DNA of 64,000 bases from contig OY829326.1 in assembly GCA_963691655.1 (NCBI GenBank), forward strand, positions 40,079,989 to 40,143,988. Reading direction: 5' to 3'. A program made the translations under genes and the position numbers. The notes under the pieces are model-generated. The model was not told the DNA's origin and did not search any database. It saw nothing but the letters and a program-made list of their open reading frames with translations. Positions within the stretch are counted from its first letter, which is position 1, and each line of letters starts with the position of its first letter. The DNA comes from Toxonevra muliebris. Its lineage: Eukaryota > Arthropoda > Insecta > Diptera > Pallopteridae. Positions 35,901 through 46,874 of the stretch are shown in pieces.

Positions 35901-37387
35901 ACGTGTAAGTCTGAGAGTATGTAATGTGAAGAGGTCACAATTTGTGGGTACTTCTCTTTTGGAAGCAATTTAATGCAGTTGTCTAAGAGTGCACGAATGC
36001 TTCCTGCTGTTTTGGGTGTAATATGTGTTGCAGTATTCTTCATATTTCTTGCTACTGAATACAAAAGCATAGCCACTGGCACAGTAAACGGATTTTCTTG
36101 CTTTTCATCGCCATCACAGTCACTAGCGGATGTAGCTTGATTTTTACACAGCGTGGTCAGATCATAAAGTTTAACAACATCGTCATTGCGCCCTTTGAAA
36201 AGCCAATACGTATGGCCCGCCTTAGTGGCATTGGCTTTAAGAAAAGCTAGAATATTCTGTGCCACATTGCGTACTACTTGTGGCGAGAATTGTGAGTTCT
36301 CTAAATAGGGAAGATCCTCCGTCTTAATAATTTCATACTTTTGCACAATGCCATCTAAATGGTAGCACATCACGACCTCAGGCACATTGCACATGAGGTT
36401 GTCGAGCCAATAGTCAATGCCGGTGAGAACATTTATTGGTTTGGACATATCACGCAATCGCAAACTAATGCATGGACGATTAGGTCCACCAAAGATGGGC
36501 ATATCGGTGCCAATGAGCATACGTATATCCTCAAATGTCCAGAGTACGTTGCGATTAAAGACGTGGCTAGATTTGGGATCTGGCACATTTTCTTCGATTT
36601 TCGGTTCAGGCAATACGGGACCTGCAATCGGCAGTGGTGGACGCACCTGTTGTGTTTGTTGTTCGGATATATTAACTCCAACACCGCTACCACCCGATTG
36701 CTTCAAACTATGGTATAGAAATTTCGAAAGAAGATTCTTCGTTTGTATAGCCTCACGTGATTTGTCCTTCAAGCAAAAATTATGATCCTTTTCGCCATAT
36801 GCCAAAATCTGCTCCAAAATAAAAGTACGCAGCCACTTCCAATCGTCATCCGCCTTACGCAGCAAATACTTTTGTATATCGAATTCATCTAACAGTAGCG
36901 TATTTCCAACTTTATGCACTATCATGCTAATTGCACTTTTAGAGGTGTATGGTAACTTGAGCAATTTCTTTATGTTTTCTGCGTCTGAAACAACATCCAC
37001 TTCACCCACACAATCGGGAAACATGTGCGCCATGCGAAAACTAAAACAAAACATAAAATGAGTGTAAAAATAACGTTTATTTAATTTACGAACCTTGCAA
37101 AGCCGGAGGACTGGTAGAGCGCTTGATGTAATCCATTGCTGTCGGATGTGGTCAGCCAATTTGATGGCGGTAAATTCAGATTAGTATTGCATTCCAACCG
37201 ATTAAATTTCACAGGCACTTGTACTGCTGAAAACTTTACAACCGCTTTAGACTTTACAGCCTCGACCAGCTCATGTGGGCCCACGCTCTGGCACAGTTCA
37301 ATCTGAATGTTTATTTTTGGTTTAAGTTGACTTATTTGTTTGAATAACATTTTGTAAATAACTCACCTCATCTCCACTTTCTGACAT
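32956..37387 (-). CDS. EDRF1 homologue (erythroid differentiation-related factor 1 family)
   Basis: Nine exons on the minus strand: 37387-37367, 37302-37094, 37040-34894, 34818-34630, 34431-34149, 34088-33905, 33852-33725, 33654-33464 and 33383-32956. All are GT-AG and the phases close, giving 1,259 aa. Conserved family blocks: RMAHMFPDCVGEVDVVSDAE, NVLWTFEDIRMLIGTDMPIF, NVLTGIDYWLDNLMCNVPEV and GHTYWLFKGRNDDVVKLYDL. The C-terminal half is helical and TPR-like, ending in the family's last conserved helices. An acidic run (VYEEDEEEEDLGSDDD) and a Lys-rich linker separate the halves. The vertebrate member is linked to globin gene expression; the insect role is not known to me. Size is close to the human protein (about 1,240 aa). 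The shared APC5-like helical repeats suggest a scaffold. No break was found. Confidence 0.93.
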
Positions 37388-37867
37388 ATTTGTTACAATT
37401 AACAATTACTTTACATTTGATTGTGTGAAATCAAATAAAACTATCGCATTTAATATTTTGGCAAAGTTTTCTAAATTTTTCCAGAATCGCAAACTACTCT
37501 TACCGCAGAAACAAAAACAAAACACCGGACATATAGACTTGACAGCTGTCACTGCTTTCAGCTGTTTTGTATCATTCATATCACGATACACACAATATAA
37601 TGATAGTACTTTCAAATACATGACAATATTAGTGATCGTCTAAAGCCAAATATCCCATTAATATTTGGAATGAGGGAACTGATTGAATTCCAGATCTTCA
37701 GATTATTTCTGTCATTATTTATGGTAATGTCATTATTATTGACCATGTAAAGTCTGGCTTTGCAAAGAAAGCGTCGTTTGATCTATTAAAAACAAGAAAA
37801 GACTCAATAAAAGATAAAAAAATTAAAAGTCTTTACTTCAAAAATCGATTGCGACCGTCAAAATATA
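37388..37867. other. Region between EDRF1 start and the Harbinger-type ORF
   Basis: Presumed EDRF1 promoter on the minus strand and the left part of the transposon. No TATA box or clear terminal repeat was identified. Confidence 0.4.
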
Positions 37868-39886
37868 ATGGAAAGAGTGGAGGAATCCCTAGATTTTGAC
37901 ACGGATAGTGTTAACGGCAACGATAACTCGAAGACCGAAAGTATTGAATTTCTTCGCGCTTTCATTGAAAAATTCGAAGTTCGTCCAGAATTATGGAATC
38001 CGACGCATCCATGGTATATAAATAAGGTTAAACGCAAAATAGCGCAGCAAGAATTATTAAAAATATATGTAAAAATAAAGCCCGGAGCCGCAGTTGTTGA
38101 CGTGAAAAGAAAACTGAACACGCTACGTTCCAATTAGCGCAAAAAGCTCAAAAAAATTAATGATTCCAGGCGCTCAGGAGCTGAAGTGGATGAGGTGTAT
38201 CAGCCAACCTCGTGGGTGTTCCATTCATTGCAATTCTTGGAAGCTTTCCATATCCCAGTTCAGCGTTTCCGTAAGTGCGTAAGCGTAAGTGAATTTATTT
38301 ATTGTCAAAAGGTTAAAAAAGAATGCCAGTAATGGCCTTTAGCTGTCTGGATATATATACAGTAGGTTAAGTTAAATGGTATATTTTTGTGTTGACAGTT
38401 ATGTTGTGGAGTAATCATTTTTCTATTTAATTGACCAGAATAATAAAAATTGTTAATAAAAATTTCAAAATATGCTTACACTACTAATTTCTTTTAATTT
38501 TGTTTTGTAACCATTTGGATTTTAAAACATTGCTCATTACTCCTGGAGGGTGTATGGGTTTAAAATTGCCACCAGAAATAGTTTTTGATAATAAATTTAA
38601 CAATTTTCCTGCGCTATTGTAGTACTTACAAGGGTCATCTCTTGTTTTTTTTGGCGTTCGACCAACTATTTCTACTGTGAGTACTTTTCAGGTCAGTTAA
38701 ACTACATGTTACATTATTTTCAGTTGTATTCAGATAAGCTCCTCCTGTTTCTTTCATCAAAAAATTGTGCAAATGGCAACACGCTAAGGTAACAGCAGTT
38801 GCCTTTGTTGGTTCAAGGCTTATTGCTTTTTGAAGCACCCCAAACCTAAAAGCCAGAATTCCAAAAGCGTTCTTTACCGTTACACGTGCTCTGGATAACC
38901 GCTTGTTGAATTCATATGTAGCATCATTTAACATCTTTTGTGAATAGGGTCTCATAAGGTTAACATTGAGAGCGAAAGTTTCGTCACCTACAAACGCATA
39001 CGGATAGCATTTATCTGTGTTTGGCAATGCAACAAGTTCCGGGATATTTAGAGCAGCTTGCTGGAAAAGTTCTCCAAACTTTGATTGGTACATAACGCCA
39101 CCATCAGATATTCACCCGTTCGTGCTAGCATCAACCAAAATGAACACCTTTTTGGCATTTACCACAGCTAGAAGAACGATGCTATAAAATCCTTTATAAT
39201 TATAGTAGAGAGCGCCTGAATTCGCAGTTTTTTTTATGGCAATATGTTTGCCGTCAATGGCCCCTAGAGTATTCCAAAACTGATGTAGTTCGCCAAAGTC
39301 ATGAGCAACGTTTTCCCACTCAATTCATGATTTAGGAAACTGAAATTAAAGAATATTATAATTTAAGCCTTAGCATAATAAGTAAATTAATTACAAAATG
39401 TAAAATTTTTCTTTATAGTCATCAAACGGAGGATCAAAATCTAACGAATCTCAAGGAGAAAAAAATTTACAACTAGATACTTCTTCGTCCCCACGCTCTT
39501 CAATTTTGTCTCAGTCAGTCCACAAAAAACAACGTAAAGTTGGTTCAACTGGGATTCAAAACGATCTTTTGGAACAGGCTTGCAAATATTTGAAAAAAGA
39601 CGATGAACTAAAGGAAAAAATTCCTCATTTTGTGCTGGCTTGGGGAGAAAATTTTGAAGCACTGGAATTAAAACAAGCCCTTTACGCTGAAAAGGCTATC
39701 AGTGACATACTTTTCAAAGCAGCGCAGGGCCTACTAGGTAGGAACTCGGTAAAAATTAATGAAACCTTTACAGATGTACCGGCATCACCAATTTTTTCCA
39801 GTACTTTAACAAGTGGACAAAACTCATCGCCTATTTATAAAAGCGAAAACGAAACCCTAACTTCACTTTTCACAAATTATTCGTAA
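37868..39886 (+). pseudogene. PIF/Harbinger-type accessory ORF with MADF domain (decayed)
   Basis: Exon 1 is 37868-38284 (donor AGC|GTAAGT), exon 2 is 39419-39886 (acceptor TTTATAG, in phase 0). Exon 1 carries a MADF (Myb/SANT-like) DNA-binding domain: FLRAFIEKFEVRPELWNPTH, then LLKIYVKIKPGAAVVDVKRK, then TSWVFHSLQFLEAF. A TAG at 38135-38137 interrupts the domain. Exon 2 encodes a Ser-rich linker and a C-terminal helix region (HFVLAWGENFEALELKQALY) seen in MADF proteins. Such proteins are the partner of the transposase in Harbinger-type elements. The 1,134-bp intron contains most of the transposase on the opposite strand. Confidence 0.72.
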
Positions 39887-40135
39887 ATTTCAGTAAAAAT
39901 TGTAATGTATTTAATAAGTTTATTATTCTTTTTTTAAATTTAAGCTTTTCTTGCTGAACTTGTGTACTATTATGTATTGTTGTAGGACATATATGAGTAC
40001 TTTGCAGGTTTCCATGATGAATTTGCTGATCGAAGCTGGTGAAAACAAAACTGAAAATTTGAGATCCTCAAAGTTGCAAAGTATCTTAGAGTTATTGCCA
40101 ATCTTTCTTTAACTGAGATACATTTTCTCATGTTT
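38635..40135 (-). pseudogene. PIF/Harbinger-type transposase (DDE), decayed
   Basis: Exon N (about 40135-39968) reads MRQNTNMRKCISVKERLA and ITLRYFAT, then after a frameshift SPASISKFIMETCKVLIYVL; donor ATA|GTACAC. Exon C (39339-38635, acceptor TTTCAG) carries the DDE core: first D in GAIDGKHIAIKK, second D region ILVDASTNG followed by ISDGGVM, and E in FVGDETFALNVNLMRPY, then RARVTVKNAFGILAFRFGVL and CCHLHNFLM. Two TGA codons interrupt the reading: one near the exon C start and one replacing the residue after STNG (a CGA-to-TGA type change). The frame of exon C is otherwise intact over 235 codons, so death is fairly recent. Its intron contains exon 2 of the MADF ORF. The exact N-terminus is not resolved. 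Confidence 0.78.
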
Positions 40136-40616
40136 GTATTTTGCCTCATAAAAAAAAAACATTCAATTCAACTATGGAAAAATCGAAAAATTTCGAATTA
40201 TGGTTAAAAAATGTTTACTGTCAACATTTTTCTTACATACCGATGTTAGATTCAATGCAATTTTGTCCAATCCAACGTATTTTGTTGGATATTTGATGTC
40301 ATTTTCGATCTGAGTGGAGCGTTGATAGTAAACCCATTGATAATAATCAATTACAATTATTGAGGTTGTTAGGGTTAACAGAAAAATACCCTTTCGACTT
40401 TAGGGTACTGCAACACTGTCGAACGAAGAAAGCGACGAGTATAGGTGAACTTTGATTTTCTTGTCTGTCAATACGGAAACTTTGACGACAGCGTATCACC
40501 GTATCACCTTTCCAAATTTCTGGCCGAATTGCAAATTTGAAGTCGGCATTTACAAATCAATTTATTAATCAATCGAAGATTTTATAATCATATAAAAGCA
40601 ACAACAATAGTTAATA

Positions 40617-42063
40617 ATGGAGGTAATTTAATGGCTAATGAAAGTGATAGTAATAACAATAAATTAAAAAATCATTTCTCTTTACATTTCTAACAGTTGG
40701 AATTACTGAATGCGAAAAACTCAAAGCCGTACGGCAAAGTAAATGCTCCAGCCAGCACAAGTGTCGCAGATTTTCGCACTCTCGTACACAAACAACTCAA
40801 GACGACTCCCGTGGCCGACAGGCAGTCGCTGCGTTTGGATGCTCGCGGCAAGGCTTTGAAGGATACGGATACGCTGCAATCGTTGAATTTGCGTAATGGC
40901 GATAGACTGTACATTAAGGACTTGGGACCGCAGATTGGCTGGAAGACCGTTTTTATGGCGGAATATGCTGGTCCGTTGTTTGTATATTTAATGTTCTATG
41001 CAAGACCCTCGTTAATCTACGGCAATGCTGCAAACAATCCTATATCGTTGACAGCACAGTGAGTAAACTTTCGCTATTTAAATTTGCCATACTATGCGTT
41101 AAGCGATGAGTGTTATGATCGAGTATAGCGCAACGCTCGACAGCAAGCTGCAATTTTTTTTGTATTTTGTATAACCCACTTTAACCTTTTCAATTTTGTT
41201 GGTATTTTATTATTGTTGTTGTCGCGTTGAACCGCGCTAGCGCTGCTGCTTAACGAAGTTTCACCATCGCGTATTAATTTTTGCATTAATTATTGTGTTT
41301 CGCATATTTAGTTTTTGTTTTTTTAAATTTGTGCTATTTTTTTGTTTCGTTTGTTTCTTTCGACGTCTTCAGCATTGCCGCTGGTTGCTACACAGTACAT
41401 TATGTAAAACGTTTACTGGAAACAATATTTGTGCATCGTTTCTCCCACTCAACCATGCCCATTCAGAATTTGTTCAAGAATTGCGCATACTATTGGGGAT
41501 TTACTGCTTACGTATCATTCCATGTGAATCATCCACTTTTCACCAGCCCCTGCATGTTGCAGGTGTGGGCCGCTCTAGCTGCTTTTGTGGTAAGCACCAA
41601 GACGATGTCAGCAGTGCATGTTATTCACACGTATTTAATTTTTGTACAATTATTTAACCATCATACATCACTCTTCTTCCAGCTTTGCGAAGTAGGCAAT
41701 TACTCTGTGCACATTGCATTGCGTAATCTACGTCCACCCGGCACTAAGGTTCGCAAGATTCCCGTAGCCGATGGAAATGCGTTCACATCATTATTTAAGT
41801 ATGTTGTTGTATTTACTGTTAGAATATATTTAATTTCTGACTCTCATTTTTCGTCTAGCTTTGTTTCCTGCCCCAATTACACATACGAAATAGGCGCTTG
41901 GGTTTCATTCTCTATCATGACCTCCTGCTTGCCTGCTGTACTCTTTGCAGTCGCTGGTGCTTACCAAATGACCGTTTGGGCCCTGGGCAAACATCGCAAC
42001 TACAAAAAAGAATTCAAAGATTATCCAAAAGGTCGTCGTGCCATCTTTCCATTTGTGCTTTAA
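40617..42063 (+). CDS. Sc2: Very-long-chain enoyl-CoA reductase (TECR)
   Basis: Catalyses the last step of very-long-chain fatty acid elongation in the ER membrane, reducing trans-2-enoyl-CoA with NADPH. Five exons: 40617-40622 (Met-Glu only), 40697-41058, 41373-41589, 41683-41798 and 41859-42063; 301 aa, the usual family size. An N-terminal ubiquitin-like domain (about residues 1-80, ending DRLYIKDLGPQIGWKTVF) precedes several membrane segments and the steroid-reductase domain: YVKRLLETIFVHRFSHSTMP, NCAYYWGFTAYVSFHVNHPL, SCPNYTYEIGAWVSFSIMT and the tail GKHRNYKKEFKDYP, ending FPFVL. The intron at 41590-41682 is 93 bp with no in-frame stop, so a naive ORF reads straight through it. An AATAAA lies at 42147-42152. 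All key blocks are present. Confidence 0.96.
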
Positions 42064-42913
42064 ATTTCTTGTTAAATTCATTTAAGAATTAAAAACATTT
42101 CCAGCTTCTTGCATTGAATGCATTTTGCTACTTACCCATTAATAATAATAAATTAAAATGAACAAATAATTTTCGTAGGTTTTAGGAAGCATTTATATCG
42201 CAGTGTATAAATTTTGGCTTAATTGATGTTACCATTTTCTATGTTTTGTGTAAATTGTATGGAATCCCATACAAATTGAAATGCTAATTTAATAATAAAA
42301 AGAGAAAAACGGTTTTTTGAGAAAGTTTATGTTTCTGCTTTATTATAATGTACCAGCAAATATCACAGAGTAACAGAAAACGCGTTAAATCGTTAAGTAG
42401 AAATCGTTGATAGAAAACTATTTGCTTATGAGGTAAAAGAAAGAATCAAATTATCCAGTAAATTTGCACAATTATGGACTTATTTTTTATAGACATTTAA
42501 GCTATTAGCAAAAGTAGATTCATTCTATATTCAACAAGACAATTCACTAATATTGTGTATGGACGGATATAATCAATATTAGAAAAGCTGTCTTGAAAAA
42601 AAAAGTTGATTAACCATAAATTTATTTTATTTATTTATTAGTAATCGTAGTACAAAGATAAATAATTTTATAAGTACTAATTACGAAAATTAAACAAATT
42701 GACTGTGGCATAATTATAACAATAGATATTTTAGTAAGAAAAGAGAAGACTAAACAACTTCTACAACTTCTATTATTTCTTCACAATAGCCCATGGATGA
42801 CCTAACAGAGCTTTTCGCATACAATCATGTTGTGCGAGTTATAATTATGTACCAATGGAAAAAATTTACAGTTATATGTCGAATCCGAACAGTGAAGTGA
42901 AAAGCTTTTCATT
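42064..42913. other. TECR 3' UTR and intergenic sequence
   Basis: AT-rich; an AATAAA at 42147-42152 is the likely TECR poly(A) signal. Nothing else supported. Confidence 0.5.
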
Positions 42914-43076
42914 TGCAATTTTTACTCTTGGAGATTTGCCATTGCCAGTGAAAAGGTGGTGCTTTGTAGAATATTTTTTTCAATTTTGGAGCGTGCCAAA
43001 ATTTGAGCCCTTGCACCTCTGCGTAGTAATCCAACACCCTAACCACTATACTCTGGCAACGAGAATAAAAGACTAA
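42914..43076 (-). repeat. tRNA-derived SINE copy, minus strand
   Basis: On the minus strand a tRNA-like head (GTATAGTGGTTAGGGTGTT near 43042-43060, degenerate B box GGCTCAAATTTTGGCAC near 43005) is followed by the body block TCTCCAAGAGTAAAAATTGC (ending near 42916). The block is the same as in the copy at 15.1 kb; the linker between head and block is longer here by about 60 bp. Confidence 0.7.
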
Positions 43077-43422
43077 ACCTCTATATAAAATTGCGTAAAT
43101 ACTAAAAAAAAGAAGCGAAATAAAATTTGCATGAATTGGGTTTTCAGGCCGCACCCGAGATAAAATTGTGGTATTAAGGGTACTATTACCAATGACCGCA
43201 AAACGTAACCAAAACTAGGTATGCACAATACCTTTATTGGCGCAACTAGCCCCTCAACCCATATCTAACTATTTGCGGACAACATTTTTACAACCATGAC
43301 ACGACTATCTGTGTTACTTAGGCACTCTTTTGTAAAAGAAAAATATATCTGGGGCACTAATGACCAGATAGTTTGGAAATCATCACTTTGGAGCCAAAAC
43401 TCTTACTGAGATTTCTTAAACC

Positions 43423-43515
43423 TGGTTGTCGCAAAGAACAGAGACAGAAACAAGTCAAAAGTACTTTTTTTTTTTACTGAATTCTGTTTCTGTTCCTGTC
43501 CTCTGTGGCAACCCG
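43423..43515. repeat. Short inverted repeat (hairpin-like)
   Basis: GGTTGTCGCAAAGAACAGAG near 43423 faces CTGTCCTCTGTGGCAACCC near 43495, separated by an AAAGTA and poly-T loop; the arms are about 38 bp and imperfect. Confidence 0.5.
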
Positions 43516-44061
43516 ACTTTAGTTAGAATGGACTATCTGAATGCTTATGATTAAGCTGATATAAGGATTGCGATTGACTTATTGGTCCTGTACAATACAA
43601 CCATAATATCTATCTATCTACCTACTATAAAGATGTAAAATATTTTGCAAGAAAATTTGAAAATACTTGTAATATTGTAGGAAGTAATCAATAAAATCTC
43701 AAGTGGACAGCTTATTTGGATTCAGAGTTATTTTAACATGCAATTGATTGTGTGTCTCGAAAATCATAGTATGTAACTTAGGTTTAAAAAGAATGCTATG
43801 TATCCTAAAAATTTACCTACTATTCACCGAAACTACTCACCAAACGATATATAAAAATTATAATAACATGATTTTCGTAATTTCGTTGACTTTCAATACC
43901 AACGGAGAAGCTATAAAATAGAATTTGAGTCGCTACAACTACTGGGTTTATAAATTTCCGTTTCCATTTGTGTGTTTCTTTCTCATTGTTTCATTTTAGA
44001 ATAGGAAAATTGTTGCGGCGCGTCGAATAACAAATTTTGTCATCAACTAAAGATTTTAAAA
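43516..44061. other. Region upstream of APC5
   Basis: AT-rich, with TATC repeats near 43608-43620. It presumably includes the APC5 promoter; no TATA box was identified. Confidence 0.4.
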
Positions 44062-46520
44062 ATGCATTTCGAGGAGTTGGAAGCGTTGGATCCACGTAAT
44101 AACTATGTGGGCACTCCAGGCATCGAAACACCAACACCACACAAAGTTGCAGTTTTAATACTCGTGCAGCAGTATCTAAAAGTAAGCATATGTCTATTCT
44201 ACATTCAAATTCAAAGAAAACTAAAATGTTTACCATTGCACAGGTAAAAAAACAAATAATGGATGCTGGTTTGGTGTACTCGCCACAGTCGCGACGTCAT
44301 TTTAGCATGGCGTTGCTGAAGTTAATTCAATATCCCGACATGACTTATAGTGATTTGCATAATTTGCTTACCTCGCCACGGTACAAGATTGAAATGCTGC
44401 ATCTGGATGGTTTTGAAAAGGCAATGTCGGATCTCTTCTCATTGGGTATTGAGGCGTTGGTTGACTTTGCTGAATTGCAAAACATAGACAAGATGTTGTC
44501 GGAGCAATTGGGAGTGAATCAATTTAGTATTGTTGGCCTTTACATTCGACGAGTATTTGTTATATTGGAACGTCTATCGTTTCCGGAAATGATGGCACTC
44601 TACAAAAACATTTGTCTATATTATGAGAAAGGTATAAGTTTGGAAAGAGTTTACCTTTAAGTTTGCACATTATTTAATTGAATTTCAGGTGTACGTTCGC
44701 TCGCTATCTGCCCACGTAAGACAAACTCGAATAGGGTACTACGTATTAACTGCGAGAGCGCAGGCGATGCTGATCGTAGTATAGACAATACTGACGAAAC
44801 AATGGAAGAATCTATAATGGACACTGAAACAGTGCATCAGGATCGGAATCCTCATAGTAAATGGTCACCTAAACAGGCTGATCTCTTCGTAGCACAACAG
44901 TGCAATCTGTTGGAAAATAATGAATTGCGTGCATTAGCTCCCATTGAACTGCAAACGAAACTAAATGAAATCACACAGGATAACCCGCTGAGCACACAAG
45001 CGTATTTTCTCGGCTATATGAATCAGTTGCGCTTGCGTGACTATTTTAACGCCATGGATGCGCTTCATCGTGCATTCGATCGCAGTCCTATGCAAATGTT
45101 GGTTCAATCCGAGCAAAAGGTAAACAAGTATTCTCCATTATTCTATTATATAACAAATCCTCATTTTCAGGGTTTCCAATACTTCAGCGTCAATTTGGCT
45201 GTGTTACATGCTTCGTTTAATCATCGTCGCGAAGCTTTAAATGCGCTTAGAGAATGCATCATGATGGCACAAGACTCTTGTGATAAACGTTGTCTCGATT
45301 TGGCGAATTCATGGTATTGTTTGCTAAATAGCAACAAAATCGATCCCTTCGAGAAAACTTTGCCTGATATTCAAGATCCTGGACTGGTGCAATCTCTGTC
45401 TCTAGCTATACAATACGTTGTTAGATTTGGTGCACAATGTGGGTATCTTCCATTGGATCTCTTCGAATTGCTGCTGAAAAGTGATGAACTCCAGATCAAG
45501 AATTCCATGGACGTGGAACATGCTTCAGATTCTTTATCGCTGCGTTCAGCTTTGTGGTGCCTCTATGGACGTCATGAAATGTCTGCGCTCTACGCTCAAT
45601 TGTTACTCAACCTGAAAAAAACGTGGGCATTTGGCGACGTTGGGAATTCGGAAGGCGTAAGTAAAGTTATTTCCAGCCTGGCACTTTGGCTCAGTGTGCA
45701 GGGCGAGCAGCAAATGAGCACGGTAGTATTGCAGCATGCACGCGAACGTTTCCCACGTCATCCAAACGCGAGCAACTGGATGACGAGTGAATGTCACATC
45801 ATCATTCAACAATCTATATACCGCTGTCATTGGCAAGAGGCTTTGAAGGCGTGCTGTCAACTTTATTTGATCGATAAAAATGCGGCGAACCTGCAGCGTG
45901 CCTCTGTCTTTGTGGCGAAACGTTATTACCATACTGCGCGCTGCATACTCAACAAACTGCTGTTTCATCCTGGCGACCTAGATGTGTTGACACATGTGCG
46001 GGCTTTGGTGCTGCTCGCTTACGCATCTATGTCCGAAGAATGTCTGTCATCGGAAACAGTTGAGTTATTGATGCGTGCCTCAGTGCTTGCCGCATCTTCC
46101 TATATGGAATATGAGCAGGCGGTTGTGGATATGGTGCTGGCACAAGTACTGCTTAAGATGGGTATGCCACAGAAAGCTTTTCAAGCTGTTAAAAATTCCA
46201 TGGACAAGATTTATATAAATGGTGGCATATATGATCGCGCCAAAATGGATTTCACTTTTGTACGTTGCATGGTTGCAGCAAGTCACAATGCCAGTGAGAA
46301 GCTATCGAATCTGCTGAAGGGAGTTGAGATTTTGGAGCACGCTGTAAAATATTTTAAAAAGATAGAGGCGCATGCTAAAGTTTTGGATATTTTTGCGTAT
46401 TTGGCAAAGATTTTCAATGAATTGAATGAACACGCTCAGAGAAATAAATACGCATGCAAATTCAAACATTACTATACAGAATTTCCGACGGCATGGGAAT
46501 ACCTTGGCGCAGCGTACTAA
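44062..46520 (+). CDS. ida: Anaphase-promoting complex subunit 5 (APC5)
   Basis: TPR scaffold subunit of the APC/C ubiquitin ligase that drives mitotic exit. Four exons: 44062-44181, 44244-44631, 44689-45119 and 45171-46520; phases 0, 1, 0; 762 aa (human about 755). Conserved N-terminal blocks: TPHKVAVLILVQQYLK and LLKLIQYPDMTYSDLHNLLT. Later blocks: RDYFNAMDALHRAFDRSP and GFQYFSVNLAVLHASFNHRR, the APC5/TPR core, followed by TPR-like helices to the end (HYYTEFPTAWEYLGAAY). A Ser/Asp/Glu-rich loop (DADRSIDNTDETMEES) lies near residues 190-215. The start at 44062 is favoured because the first exon then joins in frame to the conserved second exon. AATAAA at 46549-46554, about 30 bp past the stop. 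Converges on Mfap1. The Drosophila gene is called imaginal discs arrested. Confidence 0.95.
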
Positions 46521-46874
46521 GAGAATTGTTAGACCTTAATGAATCCAAAATAAAAATTTACTATATAAAACTAATATTGTAAGTCATTTTTTGTGCCATG
46601 ATAGTAAGTTACTAAGTGCCCACTCGGACAGCTTTGTTCCATAGTTTTCTGCCGTACTTAGAATGTTCAGAAAAATTATTTCTACATATCTGTGGATGAC
46701 TTAACTTGTTTGAATGTCCAACTAGAATTGAATAAGCTTTTGAATTGTTATATTAGTAATCATTTTTAATTACATTATTTCAAAATCGTTTATATTTTTG
46801 TCTTTTTAATTAAAAAGAAAATTTAAAAAAGGGGGTTCTTAATCTATATGATTTTAATTCGGGGCAATCTTAAA
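46521..46874. other. Convergent 3' ends of APC5 and MFAP1
   Basis: 354 bp between two stop codons. The APC5 poly(A) signal is at 46549-46554. A minus-strand ATTAAA at 46805-46810 could serve MFAP1. The two 3' UTRs may overlap. Confidence 0.5.

Larger units (their letters stand above)
37640..40400. mobile_element. PIF/Harbinger-like DNA transposon copy (approximate limits)
   Basis: Contains both canonical Harbinger-type genes, MADF ORF (+) and DDE transposase (-), with interleaved exons. Terminal inverted repeats and the 3-bp target duplication were not identified; the limits are set by the neighbouring genes EDRF1 and TECR. Confidence 0.6.

Noticed and set aside
35295..36785. Plus-strand frames opposite the EDRF1 homologue
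   Set aside because: Antisense shadows; the minus-strand exon is conserved along its whole length.
34853..37159. 768-codon EDRF1 frame starting at 37159
   Set aside because: The first 39 codons read through the intron between exons 2 and 3; the real protein enters at 37040 after a TTTTAG acceptor, which restores the family's GFxxFRMAHMF block.
45658..45684. Possible micro-intron in APC5 (GTAAGT...CAG)
   Set aside because: Far too short to be spliced and the frame stays open with sensible residues across it.
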